From contig JAKGSH010000010.1 of the NCBI GenBank assembly GCA_021568835.1, positions 3,472,001-3,536,000 of the forward strand: DNA of 64,000 nt, written 5' to 3'. Shown here piece after piece: positions 9,024-16,939 of the stretch. The position numbers and the translations under genes are program-made. This stretch comes from Streptomyces sp. Tue 6430 (lineage in GTDB: Bacteria; Actinomycetota; Actinomycetes; Streptomycetales; Streptomycetaceae). Under the pieces are notes generated by a model. That model worked only from the letters and a program-made list of their open reading frames with translations, ran no database searches and was not told the DNA's origin. How positions within the stretch are numbered: the stretch's first letter is position 1; each line of letters starts with the position of its first letter.

Positions 9024-9484
9024 GCGCGGTCGAGGCGAGGCTCGCCGAGCTGGGCCTGGCCCTGCCCGCGGTCGTGCCGCCCCTCGCGGCCTACCAGCCG
9101 GCCGTGCAGTCCGGCCCCTACGTGTACACGTCGGGCCAGCTGCCGATGGTGGACGGCAAGCTCCCGGTCACCGGCAAGGTCGGCGCGGAGGTCACCCCCG
9201 AGGAGGCCAAGGACCTGGCCCGCACCTGCGCCCTGAACGCCCTGGCCGCCGTCAAGTCGGTCGCCGGTGACCTGGACCGCATCGCGCGCGTGGTGAAGGT
9301 CGTGGGCTTCGTGGCGTCGGCCGCCGACTTCACCGGCCAGCCCGCCGTCCTCAACGGCGCGAGCGAGCTGCTGGGCGAGGTCCTCGGCGACAAGGGCGTG
9401 CACGCGCGCAGCGCGGTCGGCGTCGCGGTCCTGCCCCTGGACGCGCCCGTCGAGGTGGAGATCCAGGTCGAGCTGGTGCGGTAG
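9020..9484 (+). CDS. RidA-family (YjgF/YER057c/UK114) protein
   Basis: A 154-residue protein in the longer RidA-like subgroup. RidA proteins are trimers that hydrolyse reactive enamine/imine intermediates such as 2-aminoacrylate, though many actinobacterial paralogues have other or unknown substrates. Visible features are GPYVYTSGQLPMVDG near residue 33 and the C-terminal VEVEIQVELV strand. The GTG start at 9020 overlaps the stop of the preceding small gene (GTGA), giving translational coupling; the ORF runs further upstream but only in the shadow of that gene. Neighbours are a Nudix and an MBL hydrolase, the same set as Rv3677c-Rv3678c. Confidence 0.9.
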   Translation: MSAVEARLAELGLALPAVVPPLAAYQPAVQSGPYVYTSGQLPMVDGKLPVTGKVGAEVTPEEAKDLARTCALNALAAVKSVAGDLDRIARVVKVVGFVASAADFTGQPAVLNGASELLGEVLGDKGVHARSAVGVAVLPLDAPVEVEIQVELVR

Positions 9485-9608
9485 CCGGCCGGTCCGTCCG
9501 GCGGTGGCCGGCGGCCGGGCCCGTGTCACCGGCCTGCCGTGTCACCGGCGTGCCGTCTGACCTCGGGCACCTCTCGAACATTCGCGCGTCACGGGATAGC
9601 CTCCGGCC

Positions 9609-10478
9609 ATGGCGAATGGGCAGTGGTTCCCACCGGACTGGCCGCAGCGCATCCGTGCGCTCGCGGACGGCACCCTCACCCCGGTCGCCCCGAAACGCGC
9701 GGCCACGGTGATGCTCCTGAAGGACGCCGGCAGCGGACCCGTCGTCCACATGCTGCGCAGACGCGCCTCCATGGCCTTCGCCGGAGGCGCGTACGCGTAT
9801 CCGGGCGGCGGAGTCGACCCGCGCGACGACGACCGGCACGTGCGCTGGGCGGGTCCCACGCGCGCGTGGTGGGCCGAGCGGCTCGGCGTCGACGGGACGG
9901 CGGCCCAGGCCATCGTGTGCGCGGCCGTACGGGAGACGTACGAGGAGGCCGGTGTGCTGCTCGCCGGGCCGACCTCCGAATCCGTCGTCGGCGACACCAC
10001 CGGCGACGACTGGGAGGCCGACCGGGCCGCCCTCGTCGCCCGCGAGACGTCCTTCGCGGAGTTCCTCGACCGGCGCGGGCTGGTGCTGCGCTCCGACCTG
10101 CTGGGCGCCTGGACGCGCTGGATCACCCCGGAGTTCGAGCCCCGCCGCTACGACACCTGGTTCTTCGTCGCCGCGCTCCCCGAGGGCCAGCGCACCCGCA
10201 ACGCCTCCACGGAGGCCGACCGCACGGTCTGGATCCGCCCCGCCGACGCCGCCGCCTCGTACGACGAGGGCGAGCTGCTGATGATGCCGCCCACGATCGC
10301 GACCCTGCGCCAGCTGCTGCCGTACGGCACGGCCGCCGAGGCCCTGGCCGCGGCACCCGCACGCGATCTCACCCCCGTTCTGGCGCGGGCCCGCCTGGAG
10401 GACGGCGAGGTCGTGCTGTCCTGGCCCGGCCACGACGAGTTCACCCGGCACATCACGGCCGGTGGAGGCCCCGCATGA
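9609..10478 (+). CDS. Nudix hydrolase (NUDT19-like)
   Basis: The 289-residue protein has a Nudix fold. The box is split by an insertion: GGAYAYPGGGVDPRDD near residue 58 supplies the glycine half and VRETYEEAGVLL near 105 supplies the REx2EExG catalytic helix that binds Mg2+. A long insertion between the halves and the C-terminal extension resemble the NUDT19/RP2-like group, whose members cleave CoA or acyl-CoA derivatives. The substrate here is not proven. ATG at 9609; the stop overlaps the next start by ATGA (10475-10478), so it forms an operon with the MBL-fold gene. A 16-bp direct repeat (9523-9556) lies in the leader. Confidence 0.88.
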   Translation: MANGQWFPPDWPQRIRALADGTLTPVAPKRAATVMLLKDAGSGPVVHMLRRRASMAFAGGAYAYPGGGVDPRDDDRHVRWAGPTRAWWAERLGVDGTAAQAIVCAAVRETYEEAGVLLAGPTSESVVGDTTGDDWEADRAALVARETSFAEFLDRRGLVLRSDLLGAWTRWITPEFEPRRYDTWFFVAALPEGQRTRNASTEADRTVWIRPADAAASYDEGELLMMPPTIATLRQLLPYGTAAEALAAAPARDLTPVLARARLEDGEVVLSWPGHDEFTRHITAGGGPA

Positions 10479-11305
10479 CCGACGCAGCCGCCCTGCCCGG
10501 CCGACCCCGTGACGCGGTCCTCTCGGGCCCCGCCACACCACGCGCGGTCAACGTCCTCGCCCCGAACGCCTCCCCGATGACCCTGGACGGCACGAACACC
10601 TGGCTCGTCGCCGAGCCCGACTCGGACCTGGCCGTCGTGATCGACCCGGGCCCGCTGGACGAGGGGCACCTGCGCGCGGTCGTCGACACCGCGCGGGAAG
10701 CCGGCAAGCGCGTCGCCCTGACCCTGCTCACCCACGGCCACCCCGACCACGCCGAGGGAGCCGTCCGCTTCGCCGAGCTGACCGGCACGAAGGTGAGGGC
10801 CCTGGACCCGGCGCTGCGGCTGGGCGACGAGGGCCTGGCCGCCGGTGACGTCGTCGCGGTCGGCGGCCTGGAGCTGCGGGTCGTCCCGACGCCGGGCCAC
10901 ACCGCCGACTCCCTCTGCTTCCACCTGCCGGCCGACCGCGCCGTCCTGACCGGCGACACGGTCCTCGGCCGCGGTACGACGGTCGTGGCGCACCCCGACG
11001 GCCGCCTGGGCGACTACCTGGACTCCCTGCGCCGGCTCAGGTCCCTCACGGTCGACGACGGCGTCCACACCGTCCTGCCGGGCCACGGACCCGTCCTGGA
11101 GGACGCCCAGGGCGCCGTCGAGTTCTACCTCGCCCACCGTGCCCACCGCCTCGCCCAGGTGGAGACGGCCGTGGAGAACGGTCTCCGCGGCCCCGCCGAG
11201 GTCGTGGGCCACGTCTACGCGGACGTGGACCGCTCCCTGTGGCCGGCGGCGGAGCTGTCGGTACGGGCCCAGCTCGAGTACCTCCGGGAGCACGGCCTCA
11301 TCTAG
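10475..11305 (+). CDS. MBL-fold hydrolase (LACTB2-like)
   Basis: The 276-residue metallo-beta-lactamase-fold protein has the metal box THGHPDHAEG near residue 89, TPGHTADSL near 141, the aspartate in LTGDTVLG and the late histidine in LPGHGPV near 208. The C-terminal segment after residue 220 is a winged-helix-like extension typical of LACTB2 proteins, which have endoribonuclease activity in eukaryotes. Enzyme class is clear, substrate is not. It is translationally coupled to the Nudix gene. Its TAG stop (11303-11305) lies inside the CTAG that begins a MITE-like element, so that insertion left the coding frame intact. Confidence 0.88.
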   Translation: MTDAAALPGRPRDAVLSGPATPRAVNVLAPNASPMTLDGTNTWLVAEPDSDLAVVIDPGPLDEGHLRAVVDTAREAGKRVALTLLTHGHPDHAEGAVRFAELTGTKVRALDPALRLGDEGLAAGDVVAVGGLELRVVPTPGHTADSLCFHLPADRAVLTGDTVLGRGTTVVAHPDGRLGDYLDSLRRLRSLTVDDGVHTVLPGHGPVLEDAQGAVEFYLAHRAHRLAQVETAVENGLRGPAEVVGHVYADVDRSLWPAAELSVRAQLEYLREHGLI

Positions 11306-11499
11306 GGGGTGTTTCGAAAGTCCCGCCTGCCCGGCGACGCCTGGCACGCACTCCCCAGAGGGGGCACCCCCAGCCGCGTTGTCGGGATCACCCCGATACA
11401 ACCAGTATCGGGGCGACCCTCCGCCTTGCGATCGCACGCACCAGACGCCGCCGGGCCTGCCCTTCGGGCAGACGACGCCACTTTCGAAACACCCCCTAG
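11302..11499. mobile_element. MITE-like palindromic element with 20-bp terminal inverted repeats
   Basis: Perfect 20-bp terminal repeats lie at 11302-11321 (ctagggggtgtttcgaaagt) and 11480-11499 (its reverse complement). Both ends carry CTAG, either part of the repeat or a 4-bp target duplication. The interior is itself loosely palindromic, with a hairpin CCCCGATAC/GTATCGGGG at its centre (about 11391-11416). At 198 bp with no coding capacity it fits a miniature inverted-repeat element mobilised in trans. It sits between two convergent genes and may also act as their terminator. The family name is unknown to me. Confidence 0.75.
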
Positions 11500-11506
11500 T
11501 CACCCG

Positions 11507-12322
11507 TCAGTCCGGCCTCGGTGCCTTGACGCCGTGCACGCGCGCGTAGGTGTCCGCCAGCCAGGGCCCGAGATCCTCGACGTACTCCCGCAGGGCGTCG
11601 GCGTCGCCGGTCGGCTCGTATCCGCGTACGGCCGCCGCGCGGAGCTGTTCCGCGCGCGCGGGGTGGTACGCGGCGAAGGCCTCCGCCATCTCGTGCAGGT
11701 CGCTGGTCCAGCCGTTCCAGCGGGGCATGACCAGGGTGAAGGCGGTGCGCACGAGGTGCCGGGACATGAACCGGACCAGTGGCAGCCGGGCAGCGTCGGT
11801 GTCGTCCGCCTCGGCGATGCGCGCGCGCCAGCGCGGGAGGAGCAGCGCGAGGTCACCGTTGGTCTCCCGCGCGAGCCGGGAAGTGGGCCGGTAGCGGGGC
11901 AGGCGCCCGGCCAGGTCCTCGCCCAGCAGCGGCGTGCACAGGCACGCCACGAACCAGCCCAGGTCGTACCGCTCGGCGTCGCTCAGCAGCCGGGCGCGGG
12001 CGTGGAGCAGCGTGCCGACCCCGTCGATCTGCGGGTGCTCCCGGTCGAGGGCCTCCCCGAGGGAACGGACGCCCGCCCGGTCCGCCCCGGTGGGCTCCTC
12101 GTGCAGCGCGACCAGGAGGTCGAGGTCGCTGCGCCCCACGCGCGCGGTGCCGCGGGGAACCGACCCGTACAGGTACGCGCTGTGCAGCCGCTCCCCGAAC
12201 AGGTGCGGCAACCGATCCCGTGCCGCGGCGACGACGGGCCGGAAGACGTGCGGCACGCGCGCGAGGGAACCTTCGCGTGCGATGAACCCCTGGGCGTCCA
12301 GACCTGGACGGATGTCGCTCAT
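11507..12322 (-). CDS. Nucleotidyltransferase-domain protein
   Basis: A 271-residue protein with the minimal nucleotidyltransferase motif YLYGSVPRGTARVGRSDLDL near residue 50 (GS-x-RG-x6-SDxDL), where the two aspartates bind Mg2+. The C-terminal half is helical and resembles aminoglycoside adenylyltransferase/DUF4111-type tails. It could be an antibiotic-modifying adenylyltransferase, but similarity outside the core is too weak to say. ATG at 12322 (MSDIRPG) is preferred; an ATG at 12370 would add 16 residues of low-complexity sequence. Monocistronic, convergent with the MBL gene across the MITE-like element. Confidence 0.75.
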   Translation of the reverse strand: MSDIRPGLDAQGFIAREGSLARVPHVFRPVVAAARDRLPHLFGERLHSAYLYGSVPRGTARVGRSDLDLLVALHEEPTGADRAGVRSLGEALDREHPQIDGVGTLLHARARLLSDAERYDLGWFVACLCTPLLGEDLAGRLPRYRPTSRLARETNGDLALLLPRWRARIAEADDTDAARLPLVRFMSRHLVRTAFTLVMPRWNGWTSDLHEMAEAFAAYHPARAEQLRAAAVRGYEPTGDADALREYVEDLGPWLADTYARVHGVKAPRPD

Positions 12323-12496
12323 GGGGCCACTGTGCTGCGGGAGGCGGCGACAGGTCTCATCTTTTTTCACCCACGCCCCAGCAGGGCCCGCGTGGAGGCG
12401 GGGCCGTCAGGCGCGCGTGAGGGCCTGGGGTCGGCGCCCCTCGGCGACGCCCGCGCCCGTGGCCCGCGCCCGCCGACGGCCGCCTGCGCGGACAGG

Positions 12497-12516
12497 CCGC
12501 CGGCCGCGGCCGGCGG
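12497..12516 (-). terminator. Hairpin just after crp
   Basis: Perfect 9-bp arms (ccgccggcc / ggccggcgg) around a 2-base centre, directly abutting the crp stop codon. Position and GC-rich stem suggest a terminator without a U-tract. Confidence 0.55.
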
Positions 12517-13191
12517 TCAGCGGGACCGCTTGGCCAGTCGCTCCACGTCCAGCAGGATGACCGCCCGGGCCTCCAGGCGCAGCCACCCGCGCTGCGCGAA
12601 GTCGGCCAGCGCCTTGTTCACGGTCTCGCGGGACGCGCCGACCAGCTGGGCCAGCTCCTCCTGCGTGAGGTCGTGGACGACGTGGATGCCCTCCTCGGAC
12701 TGCACGCCGAAGCGGCGCGAGAGGTCCAGCAGGGCGCGCGCGACACGGCCGGGAACGTCGGAGAAGACCAGGTCGGACATGGCGTCGTTGGTCTTGCGCA
12801 GGCGCCGGGCGACGGCGCGCAGCAGTGCGGTGGCCACCTCGGGGCGGGCGTTCAGCCAGGGCTGGAGGTCGCCGTGGCCGAGGCCGAGCAGCTTGACCTC
12901 GGTCAGCGCGGTGGCGGTCGCCGTCCGCGGGCCCGGGTCGAAGAGCGACAGCTCGCCGATCAGTTCGCTGGGGCCCACCACGGCCAGCATGTTCTCGCGG
13001 CCGTCCGGTGACGTGCGGTGGAGCTTGACCTTGCCCTCGGTGACGACGTAGAGCCGGTCGCCGGGGTCTCCCTCGTGGAACAGGGAGTCGCCACGGGCGA
13101 GCGTCACCTCGCTCATGGAGGCGCGGAGCTCCGCGGCCTGCTCGTCGTCGAGTGCCGCGAAGAGCGGGTTGCGCCGGAGGACGTCGTCCAC
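12517..13191 (-). CDS. crp: Crp, cAMP receptor protein family regulator
   Basis: The 224-residue regulator has a cyclic-nucleotide-binding domain (residues 1-120, with the phosphate-binding region IGELSLFDPGPRTATATAL) and a C-terminal winged helix-turn-helix (LTQEELAQLVGASRETVNKA). Streptomyces Crp controls germination, development and many antibiotic clusters. I chose GTG at 13191 because AAGGAGAG stands about 7 bases upstream and the resulting length is that known for S. coelicolor Crp; the ATG at 13260 adds 23 unconserved residues and has no ribosome site. It diverges from nth. A sequence matching the Streptomyces Crp-site consensus lies about 90 bases upstream, suggesting autoregulation. 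Confidence 0.95.
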   Translation of the reverse strand: MDDVLRRNPLFAALDDEQAAELRASMSEVTLARGDSLFHEGDPGDRLYVVTEGKVKLHRTSPDGRENMLAVVGPSELIGELSLFDPGPRTATATALTEVKLLGLGHGDLQPWLNARPEVATALLRAVARRLRKTNDAMSDLVFSDVPGRVARALLDLSRRFGVQSEEGIHVVHDLTQEELAQLVGASRETVNKALADFAQRGWLRLEARAVILLDVERLAKRSR

Positions 13192-13280
13192 GAGTTCTCT
13201 CCTTGTCGACCTGCTCAGGGGATCTTGCTCCCCCGTGTGCCAGGGGTCCGTGTTCCCCATTTTGCCGGGCGGTCCAAACA

Positions 13281-13294
13281 GTGTGATCTGTCAC
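13281..13294. promoter_or_regulatory. Probable Crp binding site upstream of crp
   Basis: GTGTGATCTGTCAC fits the reported Streptomyces Crp consensus GTG-N6-GNCAC exactly and is near-palindromic with the flanking A (TGTGA...TCACA). It lies between the divergent crp and nth starts, 90 bases from the crp start and about 104 from nth. Function is inferred. Confidence 0.65.
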
Positions 13295-13397
13295 AAGGAT
13301 GCCGCACAGGTGTCCCGGGGTAAGCGTCAGGGGTCCAATCGGGGACCGATCTTCAGGGTCCGGGGCGGATGTCGGTGCCGGGCTTTAGGCTGGCCGG

Positions 13398-14441
13398 GTG
13401 TCCGAACAGCCGGTGAGAACACAGGCCAAGGGGGCTGGACGGGTGGTTGAACGTCGCAATTCCGCTGTGGGCGAACAGGGCTCCGGCGGTGACGAGGAGA
13501 GGGCGAAACCCGTGGAGAAGGCGGCGCCGAAGAGGACGGCCGCGAAGCGGGCGACCGCCGTCGAGGCGGCCGGGACCGCCGCGACGGCCCCGGCACCGGC
13601 GAAGCCGCCGGCGTCATCGAACACACCCGAGTCGCCCAAGCCGCCCAAGCCGTCGAAGTCGCCCAAGAGCGAGTCCCGCACCGCCCTGGTCCGCCGCGCC
13701 CGCCGCATCAACCGCGAACTCGCCGAGGTCTATCCGTACGCCCACCCCGAGCTGGACTTCGAGAACCCCTTCCAACTCGTGGTCGCCACCGTCCTGTCGG
13801 CCCAGACCACCGACCTCCGGGTCAACCAGACCACCCCCGGCCTCTTCGCGAAGTACCCCACCCCCGAGGACCTGGCCGTCGCCGACCCCGAGGACGTCGA
13901 GGAGATCCTGCGCCCGACCGGCTTCTTCCGCGCCAAGACCAGGTCGGTGATCGGCCTTTCCCAGGCACTGGTCGAGCAGTTCGACGGAGAGGTCCCGGGA
14001 CGGCTGGAGGACCTGGTGAAGCTGCCCGGCGTCGGCCGCAAGACCGCCTTCGTGGTGCTGGGCAACGCGTTCGGCCGACCGGGGATCACCGTGGACACAC
14101 ACTTCCAGCGGTTGGTGCGGCGCTGGCGGTGGACCGCGGAGACCGAGCCGGACAAGATCGAGGCCGCTGTCGGCTCGCTCTTCCCCAAGAGCGACTGGAC
14201 GATGCTCTCGCACCACGTGATCTTCCACGGCCGCCGCATCTGCCACGCCCGCAAGCCCGCCTGCGGCGCCTGCCCCATCGCGCCGCTCTGCCCGGCGTAC
14301 GGCGAGGGGGAGACGGACCCGGAGAAGGCGAAGAAGCTCCTGAAGTACGAGAAGGGCGGCTTCCCCGGCCAACGGCTGAACCCGCCCCAGGCCTACCTGG
14401 ACGCGGGCGGCCGGCCCGCTCCCCCGCTGGGGGCCGGATGA
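13398..14441 (+). CDS. nth: Endonuclease III (DNA glycosylase/AP lyase)
   Basis: The 347-residue protein has an unusual 95-residue N-terminal extension rich in Lys, Ala, Pro and Ser, then a canonical EndoIII. The helix-hairpin-helix LPGVGRKTAFVVL near residue 211 carries the catalytic Lys; VDTHFQRL near 229 carries the catalytic Asp; the C-terminal [4Fe-4S] cluster is C-x6-C-x2-C-x5-C in CHARKPACGACPIAPLC. It removes oxidised pyrimidines and cleaves the abasic site. GTG at 13398; in-frame GTG at 13443 is an alternative. The stop overlaps a possible ATGA start of the next Nudix gene. The position beside crp matches Rv3674c. Confidence 0.93.
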   Translation: MSEQPVRTQAKGAGRVVERRNSAVGEQGSGGDEERAKPVEKAAPKRTAAKRATAVEAAGTAATAPAPAKPPASSNTPESPKPPKPSKSPKSESRTALVRRARRINRELAEVYPYAHPELDFENPFQLVVATVLSAQTTDLRVNQTTPGLFAKYPTPEDLAVADPEDVEEILRPTGFFRAKTRSVIGLSQALVEQFDGEVPGRLEDLVKLPGVGRKTAFVVLGNAFGRPGITVDTHFQRLVRRWRWTAETEPDKIEAAVGSLFPKSDWTMLSHHVIFHGRRICHARKPACGACPIAPLCPAYGEGETDPEKAKKLLKYEKGGFPGQRLNPPQAYLDAGGRPAPPLGAG

Positions 14442-14521
14442 GGCCGGGTGCGGCCCCGCAGGACCGGAACGATCCGCGTCCCCCCGGGCGTTGGACCGGG
14501 CAGAACGGGGGTGGTGCGGTG

Positions 14522-15217
14522 ATGGCACGCGCGAGTGACACGCAGGGCGGGGCGGTGACCCTCAGCAGGGAAGGGCTGCCCGCCTGGCTGAGGCCGGTGG
14601 CGGACGCCGCGGAGACGGTGCAGCCGCTCCAGTTGAGCCGCTTCCTGCCCCCGGAGGACGGAGGCGGACGGCAGTCGGCGGTCCTGATCCTCTTCGGTGA
14701 CGGCGAGCGCGGCCCCGAGCTGCTGCTCATGGAGCGGGCCAGCTCGCTGCGCTCGCACGCCGGGCAGCCGTCCTTCCCCGGCGGTGCCCTCGACCCGCAG
14801 GACGGCGATCCGCACGGCGACGGCCCCCTGCGGGCCGCCCTGCGCGAGGCCGAGGAGGAGACCGGTCTCGACCCGGCCGGCGTCCAGTTGTTCGGTGTGC
14901 TGCCCAAGCTGTACATCCCGGTCAGCGAGTTCGTCGTGACCCCCGTGCTGGGCTGGTGGCGCGAGCCGAGCCCGGTCGGAGTGGTCGACCCGAACGAGAC
15001 CGCCCGCGTGTTCACGGTCCCCGTGGCGGATCTCACGGACGCCGCCAACCGCGCCACGACGTACCACCCCAGTGGCCACCGGGGCCCGGCATTCCTGGTC
15101 GAATCCGCCCTTGTGTGGGGCTTCACCGCCGGCGTGATCGACCGCCTCCTGCACTACGCGGGCTGGGAGCGCCCCTGGGACCGCGAGAAGCTGGTGCCAC
15201 TCGACTGGCGGTCATGA
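14522..15217 (+). CDS. Nudix hydrolase, CoA-pyrophosphatase type
   Basis: A 231-residue Nudix protein with the NuCoA signature: LLMERASSLRSHAGQPSFPGG near residue 67 merges into the Nudix box, whose catalytic helix is LREAEEETGLDP near 107. Enzymes with this double motif split CoA and its derivatives into phosphopantetheine and 3',5'-ADP. ATG at 14522 (MARASD) is preferred because the 28 residues added by the upstream ATG at 14438 are low-complexity; the latter overlaps the nth stop by ATGA and cannot be excluded. Part of an nth-nudix-marP series, as in mycobacteria. Confidence 0.87.
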   Translation: MARASDTQGGAVTLSREGLPAWLRPVADAAETVQPLQLSRFLPPEDGGGRQSAVLILFGDGERGPELLLMERASSLRSHAGQPSFPGGALDPQDGDPHGDGPLRAALREAEEETGLDPAGVQLFGVLPKLYIPVSEFVVTPVLGWWREPSPVGVVDPNETARVFTVPVADLTDAANRATTYHPSGHRGPAFLVESALVWGFTAGVIDRLLHYAGWERPWDREKLVPLDWRS

Positions 15218-15311
15218 CAGGGTGTCGTCCGTGCTGTGTGCATCCGGGGGACGACCCTCCGGACCCCGGCCGGCCTGCCGCGGCCGGGTAGAAAGAGGCG
15301 AGGCCTGAACG

Positions 15312-16511
15312 GTGAACGTGCTGGACATCCTGTTGCTGCTCGCGGCCGTCTGGTTCGCGGTCGTCGGCTACCGCCAGGGTTTCGTCGTCGGCATCCTGTC
15401 GGTGATCGGTTTCCTGGGCGGCGGCCTCGTCGCCGTCTACCTGCTGCCGGTCATCTGGGACTGGCTGACCGACAACTCCGAGGTGAGCACGACGGCCGCC
15501 GTCGTCGCCGTCATCGTGGTCATCGTCTGCGCCTCCGTGGGACAGGCCCTCACCACCCACCTGGGCAACAAGCTGCGCCGCCACATCACCTGGTCCCCGG
15601 CCCGCGCGCTGGACGCCACCGGCGGCGCCCTGGTCAACGTCGTCGCGATGCTGCTGGTGGCCTGGCTGATCGGGTCCGCCCTCGCCGGCACGACGCTGCC
15701 CACGCTGGGCAAGGAGGTCCGCGGCTCCACGGTGCTGCACGGCGTGTCCGAGGCACTGCCCGCCCAGGCCGACACCTGGTTCGCCGACTTCTCCTCCGTC
15801 CTCGCGCAGAACGGCTTCCCGCAGGTCTTCAGCCCGTTCGCCAACGAGCCGATCACCGACGTCGAACCGCCCGACCCGGCCCTGGCGAACAGCACCGTGG
15901 CGGTCCGCGCGCAGCGCTCCATCGTCAAGGTCATGGGTACCGCGGAGAGTTGCGGCAAGGTCCTGGAGGGCACCGGCTTCGTCTTCGGCGAGCGCCGCAT
16001 CATGACCAACGCGCACGTCGTGGGCGGCGTCGACGAGCCGACCGTCCAGATAGGCGGCGAGGGCCGCAAGTACGACGCCACGGTCGTCCTCTACGACTGG
16101 AAGCGCGACATCGCCGTCCTCGACGTACCCGACCTCGACGCGCCCGTGCTGCAGTTCACCACCGGGGACGCGACGAGCGGGGACGGAGCGATCGTGGCCG
16201 GCTTCCCGGAGAACGGCTCGTACGACGTCCGCGCGGCGCGCGTGCGGGGCCGGATCATGGCCAACGGCCCGGACATCTACCACCGCGGCACCGTCCGCCG
16301 CGACGTCTACTCGCTGTTCACGACGGTCCGCCAGGGCAACTCCGGCGGCCCGCTGCTCACGCCCGAAGGCAAGGTCTACGGCGTGGTCTTCGCGAAGTCC
16401 CTCGACGACGCCGACACCGGCTACGCGCTCACCGCGGACGAGATCCGGCAGGACATCGCCCGTGGACGCGCCGCCAACCAGCAGGTGGACAGCGACAACT
16501 GCGCCCTCTGA
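15312..16511 (+). CDS. MarP-like membrane serine protease
   Basis: The 399-residue protein starts with GTG at 15312 after GAAAGAGGCGAGG. Residues 1-130 form four transmembrane helices of the CvpA/colicin V type. A trypsin-like periplasmic protease domain follows with His235 (MTNAHVV), Asp266 (RDIAVL) and Ser344 (GNSGGPLL). Cys214 and Cys397 flank the domain, as the disulfide does in mycobacterial MarP, which is needed for acid and oxidative-stress resistance. The layout and even the residue numbers match MarP (Rv3671c), with the same nudix and epoxide hydrolase neighbours. A role in envelope stress is a strong inference. Confidence 0.93.
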   Translation: MNVLDILLLLAAVWFAVVGYRQGFVVGILSVIGFLGGGLVAVYLLPVIWDWLTDNSEVSTTAAVVAVIVVIVCASVGQALTTHLGNKLRRHITWSPARALDATGGALVNVVAMLLVAWLIGSALAGTTLPTLGKEVRGSTVLHGVSEALPAQADTWFADFSSVLAQNGFPQVFSPFANEPITDVEPPDPALANSTVAVRAQRSIVKVMGTAESCGKVLEGTGFVFGERRIMTNAHVVGGVDEPTVQIGGEGRKYDATVVLYDWKRDIAVLDVPDLDAPVLQFTTGDATSGDGAIVAGFPENGSYDVRAARVRGRIMANGPDIYHRGTVRRDVYSLFTTVRQGNSGGPLLTPEGKVYGVVFAKSLDDADTGYALTADEIRQDIARGRAANQQVDSDNCAL

Positions 16512-16939
16512 CGCGGTGCCGGCCGTCGGGCGACCGGCACCACGTCCTGTCGGGAACAGCGGTTCGGCAATGCGGGAGACAACGGTTCGTCAGCGGGGGC
16601 CGGCCCCGGCACAGGACTGCGCGAGAGCGTCAGTCGCGCGGATGACGCAGGCGTACGGACACCCAGCGGGCCCGGCGGCGGAGGATGCGCGGAATTCCCA
16701 CCCGGAGGTCGTTGCCCTGCGACTGCGGGCCGCTGCCTCGTTGGCGGGAGTCAAGACCACCGGGCGAGCGGCGGTCGCGTACTGCGTCACTGTAGTCGTG
16801 CGTCCAGCCCATACACCGACGTCTGCCCGGGCCCCAAGGTCGATAACCGCGCGCCGGCCCGCAAATTGGCCTATGCGCCAGGCAATTGGCCGTTCGTGGA
16901 ACACGCGTTCCGTTCCGGATACCGGGCGCGACGATCCGG
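16512..16939. other. 428-base intergenic stretch, nothing recognised
   Basis: It lies between the convergent protease and epoxide hydrolase genes. The open frames here (for example 16590-16943 on the minus strand) have no coding bias or recognisable domain. I see no convincing hairpin with a U-tract. Confidence 0.5.
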
